A program made the position numbers and the translations under genes. Positions 8,213-16,384 of a DNA stretch of 64,000 nucleotides are shown in pieces. Origin of the DNA: CAYQOX01 sp964419335 (GTDB taxonomy: Bacteria; Hinthialibacterota; Hinthialibacteria; Hinthialibacterales; Hinthialibacteraceae); the NCBI GenBank assembly GCA_964419335.1, contig CAYQOX010000018.1, positions 1 to 64,000 on the forward strand, given 5' to 3'. Below the pieces are notes generated by a model. It did not search any database and had not been told where the DNA came from. It was given only the letters and a program-made list of their open reading frames with translations. The number at the start of each line of letters is the position of its first letter. Position 1 is the stretch's first letter.

Positions 8213-9761
8213 ATGATGAATAAAGGGAAAATAATTATTTTGCTAAATTTTTTGGTGTGCTTCACGCTTGTTTCTTTACAAGTCTGGGGAGATTCTTCGA
8301 TAGATCGCCGGGCGTTGGTGAAACGCCACAATCCGACCCTGGAAGAAGCCCATTCGTTTTCTCCGTTTACGGTGGGCAATGGGGGTTTTGGTTTTACGGC
8401 TGATGTGACAGGGTTGCAGACATTTCCAGAATTTTATGAAGAAGGTATCCCTTTGGGGACTTTGTCTGACTGGGGATGGCATACGATCCCTTCTAAGAAG
8501 CCTTACCGTTTGGAAGATACGTTTAAGCATTATGAGTCTTACGGTCGAAAAGTACCTTATGCATCCCAAACCAGGAATCCTGCGGGGCAATGGCTTCGTG
8601 CCAATCCTCATCGCTTGCATTTAGGGCGTATTGGTTTTCGTTTTCAGCATGAAGGGCAGAACAAAGGTTCGATCCAAGATTTGAAAAACATCAAGCAAAC
8701 CCTTAATTTATGGGAAGGGATTCTGCATAGTACATTTCAAATCCATGGTTATCCTGTGCAGGTTACCACTGTGTGTCATCCCGAGCGCGATATGGTTGCG
8801 GTTCGGATAGAGACTGAGCAAGAAAACATCTCCCATGTTCCTGTTTCTTTTGCTTTCCCCTACGGTGCAGAAAACTGGGGGCCGACTATGGCCGAGTGGA
8901 ATTCACCCGAGCAACATAGAACCGAAGTTCTACCAAGAGGGGAGAACCAGGTTGTGCTAAGAAGAGTATTGGATGATGATGAGTATTATGTTCGTATTGG
9001 ATTTTCCGAATCAAGAAACGCTAGATCACTATAAAGAGATGGTTTTTGAAACGGCGAAATTTATGGCTTCTTATGCGCATTGGGATAAAGATGAAGAACG
9101 CTATTTTCTGGGTCCTCCTGTAATCCCTGCGCAGGAATGCTATTCGCCGGAAGAAACATTCAATCCCACCTATGAATTGGCGTACTGGTCTTGGAGGCTG
9201 CATTGTGCTCAGGAATGGAGAAAACGCTTAGGGTTAGAGCCTAATCCTGATTGGCAGCATGTGATCGAGAATCTTTCTCCTTTGCCCAGGAAAGATGATT
9301 TTTATGTTACAACCGTAGCAACTCCAGACACTTTTGACAACGCATCCATTCGACGTGATCACCCGTCTCTGGTAGGAGCCCTTGGCTTGCTCCCGGAAAG
9401 TGAAATGGTGGATTGCGAAACCATGCGCTGTACATTACATAAGATTTTTGATGATTGGAATTGGGAAAGTACATGGGGGTGGGATTATCCGATGTTGGCC
9501 ATGACCACAGCCCGAGTTGGTGAACCGGAACTCGCGATTAAGGCTTTACTTATGGACACCCCCAAAAATACCTATTTACCCAATGGGCATTGTTATCAAC
9601 GTGAGAATCTTCCTACGTATCTTCCAGCCAATGGAGGGTTGTTAACGGCGATTGCGATGATGGCCGCGGGTTGGGAGAATGCCCCCGAGGGAAAGGCGCC
9701 GGGATTCCCTAACGATGGAGCCTGGGAAGTGCGTTGGGAAGGCCTTCGGAAAATGCCCTAA
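8213..9761 (+). pseudogene. Six-hairpin glycosidase (GH65/GH95-like) gene broken by an internal deletion
   Basis: Two reading frames encode the two ends of one protein. Frame one (8213-9034, 273 residues) has a signal peptide and the N-terminal beta-sandwich typical of large six-hairpin glycosidases (SFSPFTVGNGGFGFTADVTG, QTTVCHPERDM-like VTTVCHPERDM). Frame two, shifted by +1 and open from 8973 to 9761, carries the C-terminal end of the alpha/alpha barrel (ETLDHYKEMVFETAKFM to PAQECYSPEETFNPTYE). The homologous stretches meet near 9000-9015. Intact relatives, as I recall them, are about 700 residues, so roughly 200 residues covering the first half of the barrel appear lost. Activity is unlikely. 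A sequencing or assembly collapse is an alternative to a real deletion. Confidence 0.75.
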
Positions 9762-9790
9762 CAAATGCTCAATTAAAGAGGAAGCGTATT

Positions 9791-10780
9791 TTAGTCTTTT
9801 TCAATAGGCGTGGAAATTAGTTGATTCATCAAGTTTTTGATATCGGTTTTCTTCTCTGTTTCTACTTGCAATAGCCAATGATTGGGGTTGTCTTCTTCGC
9901 GCCATTCGTTGGTTCCATTCTCAAAGATGTGGTTTTGTCCCTCTTTTTGGAGGATCCAATAAGGCTCGTCGGGGCGAACCGCATACAAGACAGCGAATAA
10001 ATCCCAGGAAGGGCGCGCAGGTTTATCTCCCAGGTAGAGTTTGTAAGCCATTTTGACAGGGTTCGTCTTTGGGGTGGATTTCAAGGATTCTCCGGTTAAC
10101 ACATCGTCTCCCAGACCTGTAAAAATAATTGTTCCTGGCCATTCATTGGCTACTTTGACGGCCGCCTTGGGATCGGGTTTGAAATTGCCATAGACCCCAG
10201 GGTTTAAATGCTTGGGATAGCGGCCTCCCATGCACACGTAGGATTTCACTTTCTTGGTGATTAATTCTTTGCCGGTTAAGGGGCTGTGTTCATCGGGATC
10301 GCTTTCAAGAAGGTAGGCTACATTTGTCAGATACCCCACGGTTACGATCACGACACTGTTCTCTTCGGCCTCCGCTAAGAGGCGGCGGTACACATCGACA
10401 GCATCGGGGGCATCCTCGTTGGTTTCGAATGGGGTAGGAAATTGTTGAGCGATTTGTTTCGCATATCGTGAACCGCGGTTGGTGCTGGCGCCCGGTTTTT
10501 TGGGGACACCTATGGGGATATCCGGACGCTGGTAATAGGTATTGATGGCTTGCACACAGGGGGCAGACCATTGATAATGGGAACTGACACAGGTGGCGAG
10601 TATCTTGGCTTCTCCGCGCGTAGCTAAAGTATGTAACATGGCCAAAGCTCCTGCATCATCACAATCCGTATCCATATCGGTGTCGAAGATGATTGGAACC
10701 GGATCGCTATAGCTGCCCAGTGTAATAAAAGCAAAACAACTGAAAATGAATAATATGGACAATCCCAATCTTGTCATCAT
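9791..10780 (-). CDS. Secreted inosine/uridine-preferring nucleoside hydrolase
   Basis: A 329-residue protein with a signal peptide (MMTRLGLSILFIFSCFAFITLG) and the family's N-terminal calcium-binding Asp cluster, DTDMDTDCDDAGALAML. Nucleoside hydrolases split ribonucleosides into base and ribose. A later loop, PDPKAAVKVANEWPG, fits the family. An exported form suggests salvage of extracellular nucleosides or action on a related N- or C-riboside. It is convergent with the broken glycosidase (29 bp apart) and has no transporter beside it. Substrate preference is not predictable from the sequence. Confidence 0.88.
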   Translation of the reverse strand: MMTRLGLSILFIFSCFAFITLGSYSDPVPIIFDTDMDTDCDDAGALAMLHTLATRGEAKILATCVSSHYQWSAPCVQAINTYYQRPDIPIGVPKKPGASTNRGSRYAKQIAQQFPTPFETNEDAPDAVDVYRRLLAEAEENSVVIVTVGYLTNVAYLLESDPDEHSPLTGKELITKKVKSYVCMGGRYPKHLNPGVYGNFKPDPKAAVKVANEWPGTIIFTGLGDDVLTGESLKSTPKTNPVKMAYKLYLGDKPARPSWDLFAVLYAVRPDEPYWILQKEGQNHIFENGTNEWREEDNPNHWLLQVETEKKTDIKNLMNQLISTPIEKD

Positions 10781-11115
10781 AAGAAATATTCTCCTGGTAG
10801 GATCAATATTGCCTTAGTATACAAAAAATTGGGGGGATTTAAAGCAATAATAACCAAATATTCCAAAATGACATGGATAGATCCTAAAAAAAGGCTCATC
10901 ACGAAAGTGAGTACTTTTTCCATTGAAAATAGCCATGCTTCTCACTTTAGAATCATGTTCTGTTTTCTTTACAAACGTATACAAATACAGAAGGAATCAT
11001 AAAAAAGAGGACTTCACTACGCCTTCGTCGTTTTTAATGAAGAAAGGTGGTTTTATGATATTCTTATCCTCCATGGCATGGTGGTTATGAAAAAACTCTG
11101 AAAGTTGTTTAAATC
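10781..11115. other. Intergenic region upstream of the GH9 gene
   Basis: These 335 bp lie between the divergent nucleoside hydrolase and GH9 genes. The region holds the second copy of the dispersed repeat (10922-11001). I recognise no other element; promoters for both genes should lie here. Confidence 0.4.
10922..11001 (+). repeat. Dispersed intergenic repeat, copy 2
   Basis: Bases 10922-10970 match 7-55 at 47 of 49 positions in the same orientation; similarity then weakens but recurs in AAATACAG followed by GAATCA. It lies about 115-195 bp upstream of the GH9 gene. Confidence 0.8.
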
Positions 11116-12834
11116 ATGAAATGTTCGCTTAGGTTAATGATCGTGCTCATTGGTGGGTTATTTGCCATCGATTCTGTGGTTTTTGGAGAGGAAGAGCCCC
11201 AACTTTCACCCCATATTTTTGTAAATCAGGTAGGCTATTTACCTTCCTCATCCAACGTGGCGATGGTGTCTTCTCCTATGGGTTTGGCATTCGTGGTACG
11301 AGAAGAAGAAAGCGGGGATAAGGTATTAAAAGCCATGCCCCATTTGGCTGAAGCCGAGGATCAAAGCAGCGGTGCTTGTTTATGGGTGGCTGATTTTAGC
11401 GTGCTTGATTCCACGGGGGAGTATTATCTAGAGGTGGAGGGACTTGGGCGCTCTTATCCATTTGCGGTTAAATCCAACGTCTATCAGCAAGTAGCCCAGA
11501 AGGCGTTGAAGGCGTTTTATTTTCAGCGTTCGGGAATTGATTTAGTCGAACCGTATGCTGAAAAATGGAGTCGCAAAGCCCAGCATCAAGGGGATGCGAT
11601 TGTTTATGGCACGGAAGAGGAGGAAGAAAGCGAGGAGATAGATGCTAGCGGTGGTTGGTATGACGGGGGCGATGAAGGAAAATATGTGGTGAATGGAAGC
11701 TTTGCCGCGGGGATCTTGCTCTTATTGCATGAAATATCACCTGAACTTTTTGTGGATCGTTCATTGAATATTCCCGAAAGTGGGAATGATGTTCCGGATG
11801 TATTGGATGAAGTGCATTGGGAACTGGAGTGGCTTCTTAAGATGCAGAATGAGATAGGGGGAGTGCATCACAAGGTGGCCGCCAAAGAATCCCACACGCT
11901 TTCGAAAAATGATGACAAGAACGAACGTTATGTAATGCAGGTTTCTACGGCGGCGACTGCCAGTGCCTGTGCGGTCTGGGCGAAAGCCTCACGGTTATAT
12001 TCTCCGCATGATGCCACTTTTGCTCAGCGTTGTTTGGAGGCGGCGCAAAGGGCTTGGTTTTATCTAGAACAGCATCCCAATGATGGGGGATTTACGAATC
12101 CTGACGAGGTGCTTACGAAAACTTATAATGATGAGGATGATTCAGACGAACGCATCTGGGCAGCTATAGAGTTGTACCTCACGTTAAAAAACGAACGTTT
12201 TCTTGAAGTGATTCAAGCGCTGATGAACAAACGAGTGCCCTTGCTTTCCGCCTCGGGGTATTGGGGAAACGTAATGCCACTGGCGGTGACCTCGATTCTA
12301 TTGGAAGAAGAGAATTTTAGCGAAAAATGGGTAAACGAAGCCAAAGAAGATTTAATCTCGCTGGCCAATAGTTTTGTGGAAACCAGCCGCCGGGATGGTT
12401 TGCGCCTGACCCTTGAAGAAGGTGAGTTCAACTGGGGATCGAACGCCACGATCTTACAAAACGCTTTTATCTTGCGAGTGGCTTCGTTGGTGGAGGAGCG
12501 GTCCGCTTATCAGCAAACGATGCTCGATCAACTGCATTACATTTTGGGACGCAACCCTCAGTCTATGTGCTATGTGACGGGGTCAGGCAGCCATTCCCCC
12601 CTGCATCCTCATCATCCCTTTTCTCTCAAAGATAAGGTGGAGGAGCCAGTCCCGGGATTGCTGGTGGGGGGGCCGAACCAGTTTTTGAATGATTCTATTT
12701 TGAAAGAACACTTTAATGAAGAAACACCCCCGGCCTTAACCTATGCGGATCATGAAGAGAGTTACTCTTCCAACGAGGTCTCGCTGGGATGGAACGCGGT
12801 GCTCGCTTTTGTGGCCTCAGCGCTAATCCCATAG
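11116..12834 (+). CDS. Secreted glycoside hydrolase family 9 endoglucanase
   Basis: A 572-residue exported enzyme. A signal peptide (about 1-24) precedes the cellulase N-terminal Ig-like domain (about 32-118, opening HIFVNQVGYLP). The GH9 alpha/alpha-barrel carries the catalytic base pair in GGWYDGGDEGKY (D183, D186) and the proton donor in SSNEVSLGWN (E554). The typical YILGRNPQSMCYVTG and GLLVGGPN segments are present. GH9 enzymes cut beta-1,4-glucans with inversion. Length and architecture match Ig-GH9 enzymes without a cellulose-binding module. The ribosome binding site is weak. It stands alone in its transcription unit. Confidence 0.95.
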   Translation: MKCSLRLMIVLIGGLFAIDSVVFGEEEPQLSPHIFVNQVGYLPSSSNVAMVSSPMGLAFVVREEESGDKVLKAMPHLAEAEDQSSGACLWVADFSVLDSTGEYYLEVEGLGRSYPFAVKSNVYQQVAQKALKAFYFQRSGIDLVEPYAEKWSRKAQHQGDAIVYGTEEEEESEEIDASGGWYDGGDEGKYVVNGSFAAGILLLLHEISPELFVDRSLNIPESGNDVPDVLDEVHWELEWLLKMQNEIGGVHHKVAAKESHTLSKNDDKNERYVMQVSTAATASACAVWAKASRLYSPHDATFAQRCLEAAQRAWFYLEQHPNDGGFTNPDEVLTKTYNDEDDSDERIWAAIELYLTLKNERFLEVIQALMNKRVPLLSASGYWGNVMPLAVTSILLEEENFSEKWVNEAKEDLISLANSFVETSRRDGLRLTLEEGEFNWGSNATILQNAFILRVASLVEERSAYQQTMLDQLHYILGRNPQSMCYVTGSGSHSPLHPHHPFSLKDKVEEPVPGLLVGGPNQFLNDSILKEHFNEETPPALTYADHEESYSSNEVSLGWNAVLAFVASALIP

Positions 12835-12867
12835 ATCCCTCTGAAGATTACCCGACGAAGAGCGGGA

Positions 12868-12894
12868 GAACCCAGCCAAATGAAAGCTGGGTTC
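12868..12894. terminator. Hairpin between convergent genes
   Basis: A perfect 9-bp stem (GAACCCAGC, GCTGGGTTC) with a 9-base loop lies between the convergent GH9 and methyltransferase/MTHFR genes. There is no clear T-run on either side, so its strength as an intrinsic terminator is uncertain. Confidence 0.55.
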
Positions 12895-12902
12895 GCTCCA
12901 TC

Positions 12903-14750
12903 TCACCATACTCCGGATTTTTCAAGCACTTCGATTATGCTATCGTAGCGACCAAAGGGCGGGAAGATGTAGGCTCCTTTGATATGCGGATAGCGGTTGG
13001 CTCCTTTGAGTGCTTCGGCCGCGATGTTAATTCCTTCCTTACGCTGCTCATCCTTGGTAGGTGCTTTTTCTAAGCGTTTACGAATCTCCTCGGGCACTTG
13101 CATTCCTGGAACATTGTTATGCAAAAATTCAGCGTTCTTTAAACTTGCGAGCGGGAGAATTCCCACAAAGAAGGGGATCGGTTTAATTTTTTCTTCATCA
13201 ATACGTTTCAGAAAATTATCCAAAAAAGTGGGATCGTAAATCGGCTGTGAGAATATATACTCCGCGCCTGCCTCGACTTTTTGTTTGTAGCGTTCTACCT
13301 CGAGATCGAGATCGGTAGCCCCGGGGTTGCATCCCGTGCCGAGAACAAACTCGGTTTGTCCTTTGAGCGGCCGCCGGGCAAAATCCACTCCATGGTTCAT
13401 GAGGTTCGCGCTGGTGAGCAGGCTGATGGCGTCCAAGTCAAAAACCGAGGTGGCATCCGGATAAATGCCCATTTTGGGGGGATCGCCGGTAATGAGAAGC
13501 AAGTTCTTTAAATCTAGCGCATTTGCCCCGATGAGATCCATCTGTAAAGCGAGTAAGTTACGGTCACGGCAACATACGTGGATGATGGTCTCGATGGGGA
13601 TTTCATGCTTTTGGATAAGCAGGGCGAGGGAGGTGGGAGACATACGTCCCGAAGCACGGGGGCCATCGGCGAGATTGACCGCATCGATGCCTTGCTCGGC
13701 CAGAAATTTCGCTCCTTGCAGCGATTTAGAAGGATCCAGCCCCTTGGGAAGGCTAAGTTCAACCGAGACGGCAAATTTCTTGCCGATGATCTCACCCCAA
13801 CGAGTGCGTTTTTCCAAGGGAACGGGTTCAAGGAGGTGTTCTTCTTCTTTGGTTTCTGTTTCGGTGATGGTGGTAACGCTGCGTCGTGGTTGGACAGACC
13901 GAAGGAAAGAGGCCATTTCCTTGATCATATCCGGAGTGATGCCCGCGCCGCCACCAACCATGCGTGCGCCCTTTTGGACAAAACGGCGCGCATATTCGGC
14001 CATGTATTCGGGGGAAGCCATATAAAGCAATCGGCCATCCACCCGATGCGGTAGACCTGCACTAGGAAGTACAGAGATGTAGAGATCTTCCTCTTCGGCT
14101 TTGGTGAAGTGAGGAAGCATTTCCAGCATTTCTTCAGCGTCGCCCTCATTGAGGCCCAAGATCTTAATATCCCATGCGTTCAAACGTTCTAACAAGTCTC
14201 TCGGAGAGCAGGAGGATAACAATTCGAAAGCCACTGAGGGGAAAATGGGGATGGAAGGTTTTATTTCTTGAATCGCGTTATAAGCAAGTTCCAACTGCTC
14301 AATCGTTGAGAATGTATCCAGATAGAGGACATCGACGCCAGCGTCTTGGAGAATCTCAGCTTGTTCACGAAAGGCGTTTTCGACTTCTTCCTTTTCTTTG
14401 GGAAGATCGAGAACACGAGGAATGGGGCCGATCGAGCCCATGATGTATAAATCCTCTTCGGCGATTTCTTTGGCCAATTCGACGCCTTTGCGGTTAATTT
14501 CTTCTAACTTATCGGTAAATCCAAAACCACCCAGTTGGATGCGATTGGCACCAAAGGTGTTGGTTGTCAGCACTTCTGCGCCGGCTTTAGCGTTTTGCTT
14601 GTGGATATCCGAGATCACTTTCGAGGCGGAGAGGTTGAGTTCATCATAGCAACGGTTGACAAAGAACCCTCGCTTATAGATTTCTGTCCCCATCCCTCCA
14701 TCTGTGAGGAGGACACGATCTTGTAATGCTTCAATAAATGTTGTTTTCAT
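12903..14750 (-). CDS. Homocysteine S-methyltransferase-like/methylenetetrahydrofolate reductase fusion lacking zinc cysteines
   Basis: A 615-residue cytoplasmic fusion like Bacillus YitJ. Residues about 1-300 form the TIM-barrel methyltransferase (LLTDGGMGTEIYKRG, TNTFGANR). Residues about 315-615 form methylenetetrahydrofolate reductase (SVELSLPKGLDPS, LLLITGDPPKMG, FSQPIYDPTF). Length fits the family. The catalytic zinc site of the first domain is absent: the usual GLNC reads GLNEGDAEE, and the usual GGCCGT reads GGGAGITPD. Reverse-translating the DNA at both places confirms no Cys codon. The reductase half looks intact and should make methyl-THF. The first half either uses another acceptor or metal arrangement, or is not a classical thiol methyltransferase. 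Confidence 0.9.
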   Translation of the reverse strand: MKTTFIEALQDRVLLTDGGMGTEIYKRGFFVNRCYDELNLSASKVISDIHKQNAKAGAEVLTTNTFGANRIQLGGFGFTDKLEEINRKGVELAKEIAEEDLYIMGSIGPIPRVLDLPKEKEEVENAFREQAEILQDAGVDVLYLDTFSTIEQLELAYNAIQEIKPSIPIFPSVAFELLSSCSPRDLLERLNAWDIKILGLNEGDAEEMLEMLPHFTKAEEEDLYISVLPSAGLPHRVDGRLLYMASPEYMAEYARRFVQKGARMVGGGAGITPDMIKEMASFLRSVQPRRSVTTITETETKEEEHLLEPVPLEKRTRWGEIIGKKFAVSVELSLPKGLDPSKSLQGAKFLAEQGIDAVNLADGPRASGRMSPTSLALLIQKHEIPIETIIHVCCRDRNLLALQMDLIGANALDLKNLLLITGDPPKMGIYPDATSVFDLDAISLLTSANLMNHGVDFARRPLKGQTEFVLGTGCNPGATDLDLEVERYKQKVEAGAEYIFSQPIYDPTFLDNFLKRIDEEKIKPIPFFVGILPLASLKNAEFLHNNVPGMQVPEEIRKRLEKAPTKDEQRKEGINIAAEALKGANRYPHIKGAYIFPPFGRYDSIIEVLEKSGVW

Positions 14751-15183
14751 TGAACCTACCTGTTTTCTAGTTTTTTGGTTTGATTTATAATAATTCAGAG
14801 GAAATTGGAATATTCTTCAATGTAAAAGAAGAAGAGAACGTCGGAAGAAATTTCCTCTTTGTGCCTCTTCTCGCAACTCACTCTATCTATCCATTCGTAC
14901 CCAAAAATAAATAAACACATAATAAAGGGATAAACAAAATAGGGGAACATCTCCCCCTTTGGTGGTGTTCAACAAATAAATTCATCACTGAGTGGTAGTT
15001 ATATCATAGCAAGGAATTGCAGAATACCAAACCTCCGTCAATTTTTGACGCCTGTGAGCATGCATAGAGTGTTCCTTAAGTAGGGTGTTTATAGCATTTC
15101 TTTAGCAAACCATAGAATTCTATCGATAATGATTTGTAAAATGGGTTTGTTGTGTGGTATAATATTGCCTATGAGGAGTGAGT
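14751..15183. other. Divergent intergenic region without recognised elements
   Basis: About 430 bp of AT-rich sequence lie between two divergent genes. I looked upstream of the methyltransferase/MTHFR gene for a SAM, SAH or cobalamin riboswitch core and saw none. A short GC-rich inverted repeat (AGGGG...CCCCCT, about 14941-14958) has no T-run. Confidence 0.4.
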
Positions 15184-16191
15184 ATGATGAAGAGATTATC
15201 GATAATTTTGGGATTATTCATTGTCTTAGGCTTCGTTTCCTCTGGGCTCGAGAGTGAGGCTGTCGAGGATATTATTAATATACGCTCTCACTTGGATAAT
15301 GTGCGATCAAAATTACAAACAGGACATCAGAAAGCCCATGCTGATTTTCACAATGCACGCAAAAAGCGAGTGCGTGATTTTAAGGAGAATAATCTAAACC
15401 GAAGCAGAAAAAAATCAACCACTTCCGAGAAAGAAAAACCCGAGCCCACCCCGAAACCGACGGTGCGAGAAGAGCCGGAACGGGAATCCTCTCAACCTCG
15501 ATACCGTTACCCGCGGCGCTATGGACTTCGATCGAGCCATAGTCGGGATCGTACGGTACATCAATTTGGAGGGACGGTTTCTGGTTCTCAACCACGTGCT
15601 TATGCTCCCATGCCGCAACCCCAACCTCAACCTGCCCCCCAACCTCAAACGCAGAAGGTGGAAGTGATTCATGTCTATCGCCGACCCGCAAATTATCCTG
15701 CTTTATTCCAACAAGTGAAAGGTTATGAGCCCTCGGAGGAAAGAGAAGAGGTCATGGAAGAACGAGGAGAAATAAGGCAGGAAGAGGAAAAAGCGCAAGA
15801 AGAGGAGGAAATTCTCTCCCCCAATGAAATCCTTTTGCAAAAAGGGATTATGGCTTTTTATAAATATCAATTCAGCCGCGCGGAAGCAATATTTGAGCAA
15901 TTGAAGGAGAGCGATTCTGGCAATCCCCATGTATGGATTCTGGATGGATTGGTCCAACTCGCCCAGAAAGATTATGAAGAAGCGCGCACCGCGTTAGAAG
16001 AAGGCTTCTCGATCTTTCGTGAGAAAGAGCAAGCGATTCCCTCAGTAGTGGATTATTACGAAGAAGAGCGGCATTTCCAATTTCAGAAAGACCGTTTGAA
16101 ACGATTTATAGAGAAAAATCCCGATCATGGAGACGCGACCAATTTGTACTTGTTAATTCAGCAATCGACACAGAATAACGGAAATGCGTAG
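15184..16191 (+). CDS. Exported low-complexity protein with C-terminal TPR-like repeats
   Basis: A 335-residue protein starting at ATG 15184 or 15187; GAGGAG lies 5-8 bases before. It has a signal peptide (to about residue 28). A basic and then Pro/Gln-rich central part (PQPQPQPAPQPQTQK) is followed by a strongly acidic, probably coiled-coil segment (EEREEVMEERGEIRQEEE). The last about 120 residues contain helical repeat pairs of TPR type (GIMAFYKYQFSRAEAIFEQL, then GLVQLAQKDYEEARTALEEG). TPRs bind proteins, so this may be a periplasmic scaffold. The next gene, 194 bp downstream, shares the acidic and Pro-rich style. Function is unknown. Confidence 0.65.
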   Translation: MMKRLSIILGLFIVLGFVSSGLESEAVEDIINIRSHLDNVRSKLQTGHQKAHADFHNARKKRVRDFKENNLNRSRKKSTTSEKEKPEPTPKPTVREEPERESSQPRYRYPRRYGLRSSHSRDRTVHQFGGTVSGSQPRAYAPMPQPQPQPAPQPQTQKVEVIHVYRRPANYPALFQQVKGYEPSEEREEVMEERGEIRQEEEKAQEEEEILSPNEILLQKGIMAFYKYQFSRAEAIFEQLKESDSGNPHVWILDGLVQLAQKDYEEARTALEEGFSIFREKEQAIPSVVDYYEEERHFQFQKDRLKRFIEKNPDHGDATNLYLLIQQSTQNNGNA

Positions 16192-16384
16192 TTCTTTCAA
16201 TAATGAAAAATCGATGCGATTTCTAGTAAGAAATCTTTAAATTCCCTGCTTACATTTAGAGGGGGGAGTTTTTTTATTTAGATAGCCTGTATCGAGAGGG
16301 CTTTCTGACAAATCCCCCTTTTTGCAATACATTTTCATGTATACTTCCCTTAAATTCCCGTTTCAATCGTTAGGTGGAAAGCAA

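Noticed and set aside
13465..14025. Plus-strand open frame of 186 codons opposite the methyltransferase/MTHFR gene.
   Set aside because: A shadow frame of a strongly conserved gene; composition and sequence resemble no protein.
14751..15177. Possible SAM or cobalamin riboswitch upstream of the methyltransferase/MTHFR gene.
   Set aside because: None of the conserved core segments is present on the minus strand.
15580..15700. Repeated CAACCTC-type units coding PQPQ in the TPR protein, considered as a tandem DNA repeat.
   Set aside because: The units are few, imperfect and explained by a Pro/Gln-rich linker in a coding frame.
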